Positions 50,339-59,500 of a stretch of DNA of 64,000 nucleotides are shown in pieces (the first letter of the stretch is position 1; every line of letters starts with the position of its first letter). The stretch is from Haloarchaeobius salinus (GTDB lineage Archaea > Halobacteriota > Halobacteria > Halobacteriales > Natrialbaceae), in NCBI RefSeq assembly GCF_024464185.1, contig NZ_JANHAU010000002.1:1054001-1118000 (forward strand), in the 5' to 3' direction. Both the position numbers and the translations under genes were made by a program. The notes under the pieces are model-generated. The model did not search any database, had not been told where the DNA came from, and saw nothing but the letters and a program-made list of their open reading frames with translations.

Positions 50339-50484
50339 ACGCGTTCTTCGTGACGTACACGCCCCCGTAGCGGCTGCCTCGCTACGGTTGCTGCGCCGCG
50401 ATCCACCAGTGGACGCCAGTCGACGCTCGTGCGTCGTCGCTCGCGGGATAGCGCGCGAAAGAAGTGCCGACCGCGGCCGCCGAC

Positions 50485-53400
50485 TTACTCGTCGTCCTCG
50501 GGCTCGGTCTGTGCGAACGAGAACATGTCGTCCTCGTTGCTCTCGTCGTCATCGTCGTCGTCGACTGACTCCTCGTCAGCCGTGTCCTCGGCGTCCGATT
50601 CGTCCGTCGAGTCGGCTTCGCCGGGCGTCCCCTCGGTCGTCTCGCTGCCGAAGTCGATGTTCTCGACACCCGGGACCTCCTTGGTCTCGGTCTCCGGCTC
50701 GTCGTCGTCCTCGTCCTCGAGGTCGTCGAACGAGCCCTCGTCGAAGCCGAGCGCCTCGTCGAGCTGCTCGTCGATCTCCTCGGTCCCGTCGTCGACGATG
50801 GGCTCCGTGTCGACGGTCCCTCCCTCCACGGCCGTCTCCACGTCTGCGTCCGCGTCCGCGTCGTCGACCCGCTCGGCCGCGGACTCGTCGTCGGTCTCGT
50901 CTGCGGCTGGCTCCGCTTGGACTGCGGGCTCGTCCTCTGTGGCGGCGTCGGCAGCCGCCTCGTCCGTCGGCTCCCGAGCAGTCTCGTCGACGATCTCCGG
51001 TTCGTCGGTCTCGGGCACGGCGGCACTCGTGTCGAAGGCCGCATCGTCGATGCCCGCGTCGTTGGGCTCCCCGTCGCCGAACTCGATGTCGGGGTCGAAG
51101 TCCTGGATCTCGTCGGCATCGTCGGCGGCGTCAGACTCAGTCGCGTCGTCGACGACCTCGTCGGCGATGGCGTCTGCGTCGCCGGTCTCTGGTGCCGCCT
51201 CGGCGCTCGGCTCCTCGTCAGGCATCGCGTCGTCGAGTTCGAGTCCGTCCGCGTCCACGTCGTCGTCGACCGCGAGGGCGTCGTCGACACCGAAGCTGCC
51301 GGTGTCGTCGAAGCTGTCCGTTCCGGCGTCGGCGGTCGGCTGGGTCTCCTCGTCGAACGTCGCGGGCGTTCCCAGGCCGTCGGCGTCGCCGTCGGTCTCC
51401 TCCACCGCGTCGAGGTCGGCCTCGCCCGAGAGCTCCATCACGGCCTCCGCAGCCTCGGAGTCGTCCCCGGCGACGGGCTCGTCGGTCTCGGGGTCGGCCT
51501 CCACGTCGGCGAGCAGGTCGGCACCGTCGTCGAACTCCATCGCGGCGTCCACGTCGGTGTCGAAGCGGTCGAGGGCCTCGCTCAGGCGGGACGCCTGGTT
51601 GGCGAGGTCGCTCGCGCTCTTCGATACCTCGGTGAGTGCGGTGGTCTGCTCCTCGGCTGCGGCGGCGACCGTCTCGGCCTCGCTGGTGGTCTCCTCGGAG
51701 ATGGTCGCCGCGTCGTCGACCATCGCCACGACCTCCTCCGTGGAGGCCGCCTGCTCTTCGGTCGCTGCCGAGATCTCCTGGACGCCGGTGTTGGTGTCCT
51801 CCGCGTAGCCGGCAATCTCGTCGAGCGCGTCCACCGTGTCCTCGACGGCCTCGGTGGTCGCGGAGATCTGCTCCGACGCCCCCTCGACACCGCGGACCGT
51901 CTGCTGGGTGGTCGACTGGATGTGCTCGAGGCGCTGCTCGATGTCCTCGGCCGCGTCCTTCGTCTCCTCGGCCAGCTCCTTGACCTCCTGTGCGACGACG
52001 GAGAACCCCTCGCCGGAGGAGCCGGAGCGTGCGGCCTCGATGTTCGCGTTCAACGCCAGCATGTTCGTCTGCTCTGCGATCTCGGAGATGAAGTCGATCA
52101 GCTCGTCGATCTGCTCCATCTCCGTCTCGAGCTGCTCGATCTGCTGGGTGACCTGCTCGCTCTCGCGTTCGAGCTGTGCCATGCGGTCGATCGCGTCCTG
52201 TGCGGCGTCGCGGCCGTCGCGGCCGGTCTCGGCGGTCCGCTCGGCCAGGTCTGCGACCTCGTTGGACGAGGACGCGATCTCCTCGATGGTGGTCGACAGC
52301 CCGGACATCTCCTGGCTGACGCGCTGCAGGCTGTCGTTCTGCCGGTCCGCACCGTCGGAAATTTCCTGGATGGACTCCGTCACCTGCTCGGACGCGGAGC
52401 GCACCTCCTCGCTGGAGGCCGTGACCTCCTCGGAGGAGGTGGCGACCTCGTTCGCGAAGTTCTTGAGCTGCCCGACGGTCTCCTCGATCTCGCCGATCAT
52501 CTCGTTGAACTCCGTCGCGATGTCCGCCATCGCCTCGGACTCGGATTCGGCGTTCATCCGCTGGGTCATGTCGCCCGCGGACACGTCCTGCATGACGCCA
52601 CGGTACTCGTCGGCCTTGCGCTCCAGGTGCCGGTTCATCTGCTCCGCCTCGGCACGGGCGAGCTCGGCCTCCTCGCGTGCGTCGCGTGCCTCCTGAATCT
52701 GCTCTCGGAGGGCGTCACGCATCGACGCGAACCCGTCGTACAGCCGGCCGATGTTGTCGATGCGGTGCGTCTCGAAGTCGACGTTCAGCGTGCCCTCCTC
52801 CATCTGCTCGGTCTTCGTGGTCAGCCGGTCGATGGACGCCGCGGTGTTCCGACCGATGATGGTCCCGAACACGACGATGATGGCCATCCCACCGATGGTC
52901 GCGTACAGCCCCCACTCGCTCACCGTGTTGACGAAGCCGTAGACCTCGTTCGTCGGCGAACTGATGGTCACCACCATGTCCCGGTTGGCGACCTGCGCGT
53001 AGCTGACTGCGTACTCCTCGCCATCGAAGTCGCTACCGACCATCGTACTGACTGCTTCGGGCGGCGTGCTCGTGGTGAACGTCCCCTGTCCGGAGAACGA
53101 CTCGTCGCTGCCGAAGGAGCTCCCGATGAAGCCATCCGAGTCGACGCGGCTCGTGTTGGCGAACGTGACCTCGTTCTCGCTGTTCAGGATCATCGTCGCC
53201 TGTCCGTCGGTCTGGGCCTGGATGGAGCGCCCGTAGTCGCTGACGTCGACGGTCGTGACTATCGCCTGGGACTGGCTGGTCCCCTTCACCGGATAACCGT
53301 AGGCGACGACGGTCGTCCCCTCGTGGTCCTCGTAGACGCCGAAGTAGGTCCCCTCCTCGGGGATGGTCCCGTCACCGTCCAGTCCGGCCGCCCAGGTCGC

Positions 53401-53829
53401 GTCGATCTCCGACAGCGACGACCCGTTGTAGGGGTCGTTGGACGTGGCGAGCACGTTGTCGTTCTGCAAGCTCACCCAGTGCATGTCTCGGATACCCCGC
53501 TCGAACTGTAGTTCGGTCGTGCGTTCTTTCAACACGGCCTCGACGGCCGACCGGTCGTTGCTCCCGACCTGTTCCTCCAGCTCGGTCGCGGTCGTCTGCG
53601 TGATCACCAGGTTCCGTTCGTCCCAGGACTGGAGGTTCCGTGCCTCCTGTGCGGCCTGGTCGGACAACCTCTCGTTGACGCTCGTCTCCACCTCCTCTGT
53701 AATCTGACCCGTCGCGACGAACCCCACCGCCCCGACTGCCAGACCCATTATAAGGAGCGCGATACCGAACTTCAACGCGTAGCTCTTTCGGATAAATCTC
53801 GGTACGAGTCGACGGAGTGGGCCCAGCAT
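50485..53829 (-). CDS. Methyl-accepting chemotaxis transducer with long acidic tail
   Basis: A 1114-residue transducer. An N-terminal transmembrane helix (about 17-40), an extracytoplasmic sensor (about 40-300, Cache-like), a second helix (about 300-322), a HAMP domain, and a long helical signalling region whose tip contains SEIAEQTNMLALNANIEAA followed by VKELAEETKDAAE. The adaptor contact and methylation helices look normal. From about residue 763 to the end, some 350 residues are Asp/Glu/Ala/Thr-rich and low-complexity, far beyond the usual C-terminal extension. Start ATG 53829 agrees with a TATA box. Convergent with cheR; signal ligand unknown. Confidence 0.92.
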   Translation of the reverse strand: MLGPLRRLVPRFIRKSYALKFGIALLIMGLAVGAVGFVATGQITEEVETSVNERLSDQAAQEARNLQSWDERNLVITQTTATELEEQVGSNDRSAVEAVLKERTTELQFERGIRDMHWVSLQNDNVLATSNDPYNGSSLSEIDATWAAGLDGDGTIPEEGTYFGVYEDHEGTTVVAYGYPVKGTSQSQAIVTTVDVSDYGRSIQAQTDGQATMILNSENEVTFANTSRVDSDGFIGSSFGSDESFSGQGTFTTSTPPEAVSTMVGSDFDGEEYAVSYAQVANRDMVVTISSPTNEVYGFVNTVSEWGLYATIGGMAIIVVFGTIIGRNTAASIDRLTTKTEQMEEGTLNVDFETHRIDNIGRLYDGFASMRDALREQIQEARDAREEAELARAEAEQMNRHLERKADEYRGVMQDVSAGDMTQRMNAESESEAMADIATEFNEMIGEIEETVGQLKNFANEVATSSEEVTASSEEVRSASEQVTESIQEISDGADRQNDSLQRVSQEMSGLSTTIEEIASSSNEVADLAERTAETGRDGRDAAQDAIDRMAQLERESEQVTQQIEQLETEMEQIDELIDFISEIAEQTNMLALNANIEAARSGSSGEGFSVVAQEVKELAEETKDAAEDIEQRLEHIQSTTQQTVRGVEGASEQISATTEAVEDTVDALDEIAGYAEDTNTGVQEISAATEEQAASTEEVVAMVDDAATISEETTSEAETVAAAAEEQTTALTEVSKSASDLANQASRLSEALDRFDTDVDAAMEFDDGADLLADVEADPETDEPVAGDDSEAAEAVMELSGEADLDAVEETDGDADGLGTPATFDEETQPTADAGTDSFDDTGSFGVDDALAVDDDVDADGLELDDAMPDEEPSAEAAPETGDADAIADEVVDDATESDAADDADEIQDFDPDIEFGDGEPNDAGIDDAAFDTSAAVPETDEPEIVDETAREPTDEAAADAATEDEPAVQAEPAADETDDESAAERVDDADADADVETAVEGGTVDTEPIVDDGTEEIDEQLDEALGFDEGSFDDLEDEDDDEPETETKEVPGVENIDFGSETTEGTPGEADSTDESDAEDTADEESVDDDDDDESNEDDMFSFAQTEPEDDE

Positions 53830-53852
53830 ATGTGCGATACGGTAGGTACTAG

Positions 53853-53862
53853 AATATAAAAC
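53853..53862 (-). promoter_or_regulatory. TATA element of MCP gene
   Basis: Read on the minus strand, TTTTATATTC is centred 28 bases before the MCP start at 53829, consistent with a leaderless transcript. Confidence 0.6.
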
Positions 53863-54027
53863 GCTACCGGAGATTATCACACGTGAAAACACAGTACTGC
53901 GGCGAGGTGAGTCACCTGTCTTTAAATTAGTGGCCGTCACGTCGGTCGAATAAAAATACGGACCTTCCGCCCGGAATCCCGGCGCTGAGGGTAACATACA
54001 TCCCGCTGACAGACGTACCCGGGGACG

Positions 54028-55206
54028 ATGGGGCCGGACGAACTGGAGACGTACGTGGAGCGTGCCGGGAGTGCCGTCGCGGCGTCCGCCGAACTCGGCC
54101 TGCGCAACACCCAGCTCCGACTCGTCGAGCCCTTCCTCGAGTGCCTCGGCTGGGACGTCCGCTCGCCCGCGGTCGAGGCCGCATTCGACGTCGAGGACGC
54201 CGACGCTGTCGTCGACTACGCGCTGCTCGTCGACGACGCCCCGGCGGTGTTCGTCGACACGCTGGCCTGCGAATCCTCGCTCGGGTCCGCGGAGGGCGAC
54301 GCACTGCTGTCCGCGATGGACGCGGCCGGCGTCCAGCGGGGCATCCTGACCAACGGCCGCCGGTTCGCCTTCGTCGCGCGAGGAGGGAATGGCGAGGGCG
54401 GCTTCACCTGCTCGCTGACCGATCTGCCGCCCCACGCCGACGACCTGGAGCGGTTCACGCCCGAGCGAGCCAGCGAGTACGTCGCGGCGCGGGAGCAGCG
54501 ACTGGCCGCGGCAGAGGCCATCGCAGCCGGTCGGGACGACCTCGCCGACAGCATCGTCGCCGAACTGCGCTCGCTCGCAGACGACGACGCGGCTGCCCTG
54601 CCAGACGCGGAGCTCGAACGCCTCACCGAGTCGTTCGTCGACGAGGTCGTCGGAACGATCGCACCGGCGGAGACGCCGACCCAGCCGGCTGCCGGGTCGG
54701 TGAGACCGCCAGCACGGGGCCCCGTCGAGACGGACGACCGGCCCGAGGACGGGCCGACCACCACCGCCGACGGGAGGGAGACCGAGGGGGGCCACGACAC
54801 CGGAACCGACGCGAACGCACACGACGCCGACGGCGCGACCCACGCCGCGATGGCCGACGACGGGGAGTACGTCGCCCGACTGTTCAAGGGCCGTACCTCC
54901 ATCGGGGCCGTCGGTGGTTCCTCGGTCGCCGGGACGATGAAGGAGGCCGCCGACTACCTGCTCGAACAGCACCATCTCGATGCCGGGCTGTCGCTCCCGT
55001 ACGTCCCTGACGACGGCGGCCATGCCGTGCTGAACCGGGTCCCCCGCCACCCGAGCGGGGAGCCGATGGACGAGTACGTCCAGCTCGACGCAGGTGCGTA
55101 CCTCCGGACCGACGGGACGCTCGCGGAGTGCCGCGAGCGCGTGGAGACGCTCGCCAGGGAGGCCGGTCTCCGTGTGATGTTCCAGGGCGACTGGGACCCA
55201 CGCTGA
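54028..55206 (+). CDS. HSDR_N-like (pseudo-nuclease) haloarchaeal protein
   Basis: A 392-residue protein. Residues ~20-120 resemble the N-terminal nuclease domain of type I restriction R subunits: LVEPFLECLGWDVRSP, the acid strand VVDYALLVD, and the later ILTNGRRFAFV. The expected D/E-x-K block is replaced by FVDTLACE, so catalysis is unlikely. The middle (about 215-275) is a disordered Asp/Gly/Thr/Pro-rich linker. The C-terminal ~115 residues (VARLFKGRTSIGAVGGSSVA to FQGDWDPR) form a separate domain that I do not recognise. No restriction or modification partner is nearby. Function unknown. Confidence 0.65.
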   Translation: MGPDELETYVERAGSAVAASAELGLRNTQLRLVEPFLECLGWDVRSPAVEAAFDVEDADAVVDYALLVDDAPAVFVDTLACESSLGSAEGDALLSAMDAAGVQRGILTNGRRFAFVARGGNGEGGFTCSLTDLPPHADDLERFTPERASEYVAAREQRLAAAEAIAAGRDDLADSIVAELRSLADDDAAALPDAELERLTESFVDEVVGTIAPAETPTQPAAGSVRPPARGPVETDDRPEDGPTTTADGRETEGGHDTGTDANAHDADGATHAAMADDGEYVARLFKGRTSIGAVGGSSVAGTMKEAADYLLEQHHLDAGLSLPYVPDDGGHAVLNRVPRHPSGEPMDEYVQLDAGAYLRTDGTLAECRERVETLAREAGLRVMFQGDWDPR

Positions 55207-55277
55207 CCCGTCCGAGAAAGCGGTAGGATAGCCACGGAGGCAACGCGGTTTTCCCCGGTCGATTCTAAACTACCACC

Positions 55278-56270
55278 ATGCACATGCTCGTCGACGGGGA
55301 GTGGCAGACGGAGGCCTACGAGAGCACCAACGAGGACGGCGAGTTCGACCGCCAGGAGACGGCGTTCCGTGACCGGGTCCGCGACGAACCCGGCGCGGAG
55401 TTCCGTCCCGAGGCAGGCCGCTACCACCTCTACCAGTCCCGGGCCTGTCCGTGGGCGCACCGGGCTGTCGTCGTGCGCCGCCTGCTCGGACTGGAGGACG
55501 TCGTCAGCATGGACGTGGTCGACCCGTACCGCGAGGCACACGGCTGGCAGTTCACACCCACGAAGGACGGCTGTACCGCCGATACAGTCAACGGCGCGGA
55601 CTACCTGCACGAGGTGTACACCGCGGCCGACCCGTCGTTCACCGGGCGAGTCACCGTCCCGGTCCTCTGGGACCGCGAGACGGGCACCATCGTGAACAAC
55701 GAGTCCGAGGAGATCATCAAGATGCTCGCCGACGCCTTCGACGAGTACGGACGGCACGACGTCGACCTCTACCCGGAGGACCTGCGCGACGAGATCGACC
55801 AGGTCATCGACGACATCTACGACCCCATCAACAACGGCGTGTACCGGGCCGGGTTCGCCGATGCACAGTCCGCCCACGAGGACGCGGTCGCGGAGCTGTT
55901 CGACGCGCTGGAACACTGGGACGACGTGCTCTCCGACCAGCGGTATCTGGTCGGGGATCGGCTCACCCTCGCCGACGTCTGTCTGTTCACGACGCTCGTC
56001 AGGTTCGACGAGGTGTACCACACGCACTTCAAGTGCAACGTCCGCCGCCTCGTCGACTACGAGAACCTCTGGGGGCACACCCGGGAGCTGTACCAGCTCC
56101 CCGGCGTCGCCGAGACGGTGAACATGGACCACATCAAGGAGCACTACTACACGACCCACACCGACCTCAACCCGAAGCAGCTCGTGGCGGTCGGTCCGGA
56201 GCCGGCGTTCGACGACCCCCACGGCAGGGACGAACTGCCCGCCGACCCACCGGCGGCGCTGCGCGAGTAA
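55278..56270 (+). CDS. Glutathionyl-hydroquinone reductase-like (Xi-class GST) protein
   Basis: A 330-residue GST-fold protein of the Xi class. The thiol motif is RACPWAHRAVVVRRLLGL with C57, followed by the family segment HEVYTAADPSFTGRVTVPVLWD and NNESEEIIKML. The C-terminal helical domain has RYLVGDRLTLADVCLFTTLVRFD. These enzymes reduce glutathionylated or otherwise thiol-conjugated hydroquinones. Haloarchaea use gamma-glutamylcysteine rather than glutathione, so the natural thiol is probably that or a related compound. Length is normal for the class. Confidence 0.88.
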   Translation: MHMLVDGEWQTEAYESTNEDGEFDRQETAFRDRVRDEPGAEFRPEAGRYHLYQSRACPWAHRAVVVRRLLGLEDVVSMDVVDPYREAHGWQFTPTKDGCTADTVNGADYLHEVYTAADPSFTGRVTVPVLWDRETGTIVNNESEEIIKMLADAFDEYGRHDVDLYPEDLRDEIDQVIDDIYDPINNGVYRAGFADAQSAHEDAVAELFDALEHWDDVLSDQRYLVGDRLTLADVCLFTTLVRFDEVYHTHFKCNVRRLVDYENLWGHTRELYQLPGVAETVNMDHIKEHYYTTHTDLNPKQLVAVGPEPAFDDPHGRDELPADPPAALRE

Positions 56271-56322
56271 GGGCGGCCCGGAAAGGTAATCCAATTGTTG
56301 GGTCTGCCGAGGGCCCCCGTCG

Positions 56323-56327
56323 TTTTT
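56323..56327 (+). terminator. T-run after GST gene
   Basis: CGTTTTTCG about 53 bases downstream of the GST stop fits the short T-tract that ends many archaeal transcripts. Confidence 0.35.
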
Positions 56328-56452
56328 CGACTGCACGGACGTTGGATTATCCACAGAGGGGTTAGTTCATCAGACAGCCCACTTGAACGAAGTCGGAATT
56401 TGTATTAATAGCTTGTGGCCACCGATTTTCGAAGGTCTCTCACTGCTACGAC

Positions 56453-56474
56453 TTTCACTGTCATATGTGTGAAA
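56453..56474. promoter_or_regulatory. Inverted repeat in the AT-rich spacer upstream of the vWA surface gene
   Basis: TTTCAC (56453-56458) and GTGAAA (56469-56474) flank a 10-base spacer. This is about 47 bases upstream of a TATA box in a 299-base spacer that is strikingly AT-rich compared with the flanks. It is a candidate operator for the surface-protein gene. The rest of the spacer (56271-56450) shows no gene. Confidence 0.4.
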
Positions 56475-56520
56475 ATAAATGGCCGGATACGGGCAATAAT
56501 ATAAATGATTCGCCCAATAC

Positions 56521-56563
56521 ACTTATACAGCGCGCGATGCTGTTTTCAGCCGATTAACTGGAG
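56521..56563 (+). promoter_or_regulatory. TATA box and Shine-Dalgarno of the vWA surface gene
   Basis: ACTTATAC at 56521-56528 would start transcription near 56550; GGAG at 56560-56563, six bases before ATG 56570, is a Shine-Dalgarno sequence. A leadered transcript is unusual in this window. An earlier AATAATATAAAT (56495-56506) could be an alternative TATA. Confidence 0.5.
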
Positions 56564-56569
56564 CCAGCT

Positions 56570-59500
56570 ATGTCCTCGACAACCCCCAGGTTCGACCCGT
56601 CCGAGCGTCGTGCAGCCTCCGCGATCGTCGGACTGGTGCTTCTTTTCGGCATGGTGCTGATCGGTGCGGGTCTCATCTTGATGGCGAGTATGACGGCGAC
56701 GGAGGAGGTCCAGCAGCAGAACGAGCTCAACAACGCCGAGCTATCGCTGCAGGAGGCCAGCGTGCGGCTTCGAACGCTCTCCTATCAGGACAGCGACGAC
56801 GTCGCCTCGTTCGAACTGACCGGGCGTGACTCGGACGACGTCCGGATCGAATCGAACGGGAACCTGACCTTCCAACTGAACGGAGAGGCGGCGTGTACAG
56901 CCAGGATGGAACTGGGCTCCATCATCTACCGCAACGACCAGGGCCAGTCCGTCGCCTACCAGGCCGGCGGCGTGTGGCGTGACAGCGGCGACGGTGTGAG
57001 CATCGTCTCACCGCCGGACCTGACCTACCAGACGGATCAACTGGACGGGCGGAACGTCAGTAGTCTCGATTTCCCGGTCACCAACGTTCGGGGGAACCTG
57101 CAGTCGGCCTCGAACGAGGTGACCGCACGGCAGGTCGACGATGGCGGCCCGGGCTTCGACCAGCAGCTCTGCCTGCCCGTTTCGGAGAACTCGACCATCG
57201 ACCGGGTCCGCTCGATGACCATCACCGTCTCGAACAACACCTACTACGAGGCCTGGGAGCGGTACCTCGATACCGAGTTCGGGGACCAGGTGCTCGACAA
57301 GGAGGTCGACCATACGAACCAGACCCTCAGATACACCGTTCCGCTCGGTCAGGACCTCTCTCCGGACGAGTTCACCGTCGACAATGCGGCGATTCTTGGT
57401 GGGTTCTACTCCGGGTCGGCTGCAGGTGAAATCAACTTCAAGAACGGCGGACTCATCGACAGTTACGATGGCAGCCAGGGAACGTACGCCTCTCAGCCGG
57501 AGAACTGGGGCGAAGGGAACGTCTACACGAATGGGCGTGTAGATGTTACTTCGGGTGATATCAACGGGACCGTGTACTCCGGTGGCGGCGTCGAACTCAG
57601 GGGTAGCTATCGGGTCACTGGAGACGTGTATTTCAATAATTCGACGGGCTCTGGACTCACGACGACCGGCGGTGGAACCATCGGTGGAACCACCGACAAC
57701 GGAACCCATATCCCGCCGCTTCCGAGCGTCGACGAACGGATCGAAGCCGCCCTGAACACGACGGCGGACGCGAACCACAACAACCGTACCGACGTCATCG
57801 AGAACAACCAGACTACTCTTTCGACGGGTGCAACTGAAACGCTCGACTCACCAGGTGTCTACTATCTCGACTCCCTGACTGTCCCCGAGGACGCGACGCT
57901 CGTTCTGGATACGAACGACGGCGATATCGTCCTCGCTGTCGAAGGGAACGTCGACGTCGCTCCAGATGCTGAAATCCGAGTGCAGGGCGAAGGCCAAGTC
58001 CGGGTGTTCGCTGGTGGCGAGTCCGGTGACCAGCTCAGTCTCGACAGTTCCAAGGTCGGCGTCCACGACGGCACCCAGTACACGAACCGTTCTGACGGCT
58101 TCTGGTTCTACTGTAAGTCCGGCTGCAGCGGCGAGTTCCTCGACGACAGCGAGTTCACGGGGGTCGTCTACGGGCCTGGGAACGCGGGTGGTGAGTTCGG
58201 AATCGGACGGGATTCCGAGGTGTTCGGTGTGCTTGCGGTCGACAGCATCGACACGACCGCAGGCAACAACGGTGTCGGGAACACGCGTGCCGAACTCCAC
58301 TTCGACACCAGCGTCCAGACCGCCGAGTTCGATCGCGATGGCGACGGCACGCCCGACAGCGAGGAGGGGAGCACTGGTGGTGTCCCCGAGGAGTACGACG
58401 ACTGTCCCGACATCGACGCGATGGGCGTCAACGGCTGTGAGCCAGTGACCGAGGACGAGGACGCGAACGCACTCGTCGTCAACCAGTCACACGCGAAGCT
58501 GACCGTCGTCGGGTCGATGGTCGCCGACAACCGGACGCGTACGCGGGAGGTCGGCGAGCGCGAGCCGCTGGACGTGGTGTTCGTCCTCGACGACTCCGGG
58601 TCGATGGGGGACCCGGCGGTGAACGAGATTACGGACGGGACCATCGAACTCGACGGGGGCTGGACGCCCTGGGAGACCCCCGGGGAGGCGTCCTACGTGG
58701 ACCCCGACGACCACGAGTACGGGTGGGCCTGGGTCCCGGAGGATACCGTCTGGGAGGTCAGATACCTGGAACCTGGAGCCATGGGCCAGGATACGGAGTA
58801 CCTCACTGAAGGTGAACGGGCGGACCTGGAGAAGGACAACTCGGGTGACAACGACGGTGTCGCGGAAATCAGGCGCGTCGACAACAGCGGCGGCGAGGTG
58901 ACCGTCCCGGACGGCCAGATATGGCTCGTGACCAACAACCAGAATGCCGATGAAGGAGATGCCGGCACCGGGAGTACCCAGTGGGTCAGGCAGGGAGAGA
59001 CGGTCGATACCGACAACTGGAATTACGTGCGGATTTACGAACCCGGGAACGACCCATTCGACGAGCGGGGAGACGCTATGCGGACGTTCATCGGTATGCT
59101 GAACGCGTCGAACGGTGACCGGGTCGGTGCCATCGAGTTCACGACCTACACGCCGGGCTGGACGGATACCGTTTGGCAAATCGAGAACGGTGACGAGTTC
59201 GACAACGCCAACGCCAGCCTGTCGCTCAGCTCCGCTGGCGGCACGCCGATGGAAGAGGCAATCGATGACGGTGCAGCCGAGCTTCAGGACGGTGACAACG
59301 ACAACAAGGTCATGGTACTGCTGACCGACGGCATCCCGGACGGGTACCCCTCGGACGTGGTTGATGCAGCTCGGGATGTGGATGATGACATCCAGATCCA
59401 GACCGTCGGTCTCGGCGGTAACACCGACGAGGCCCTCCTCCAGACGATTGCGGACGAGACGGGCGGGAACTACTCCCAGGTCGGTAACTCGGAACAGCTC

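Noticed and set aside
50917..53511. 864-codon open frame antisense to the MCP
   Set aside because: Mirror of the coiled-coil MCP coding sequence, no recognisable protein.
53830..55050. Upstream extension of the MCP frame to 1521 codons
   Set aside because: The TATA box at 53853-53862 and the typical N-terminal helix place the start at 53829; beyond it lies a divergent gene.
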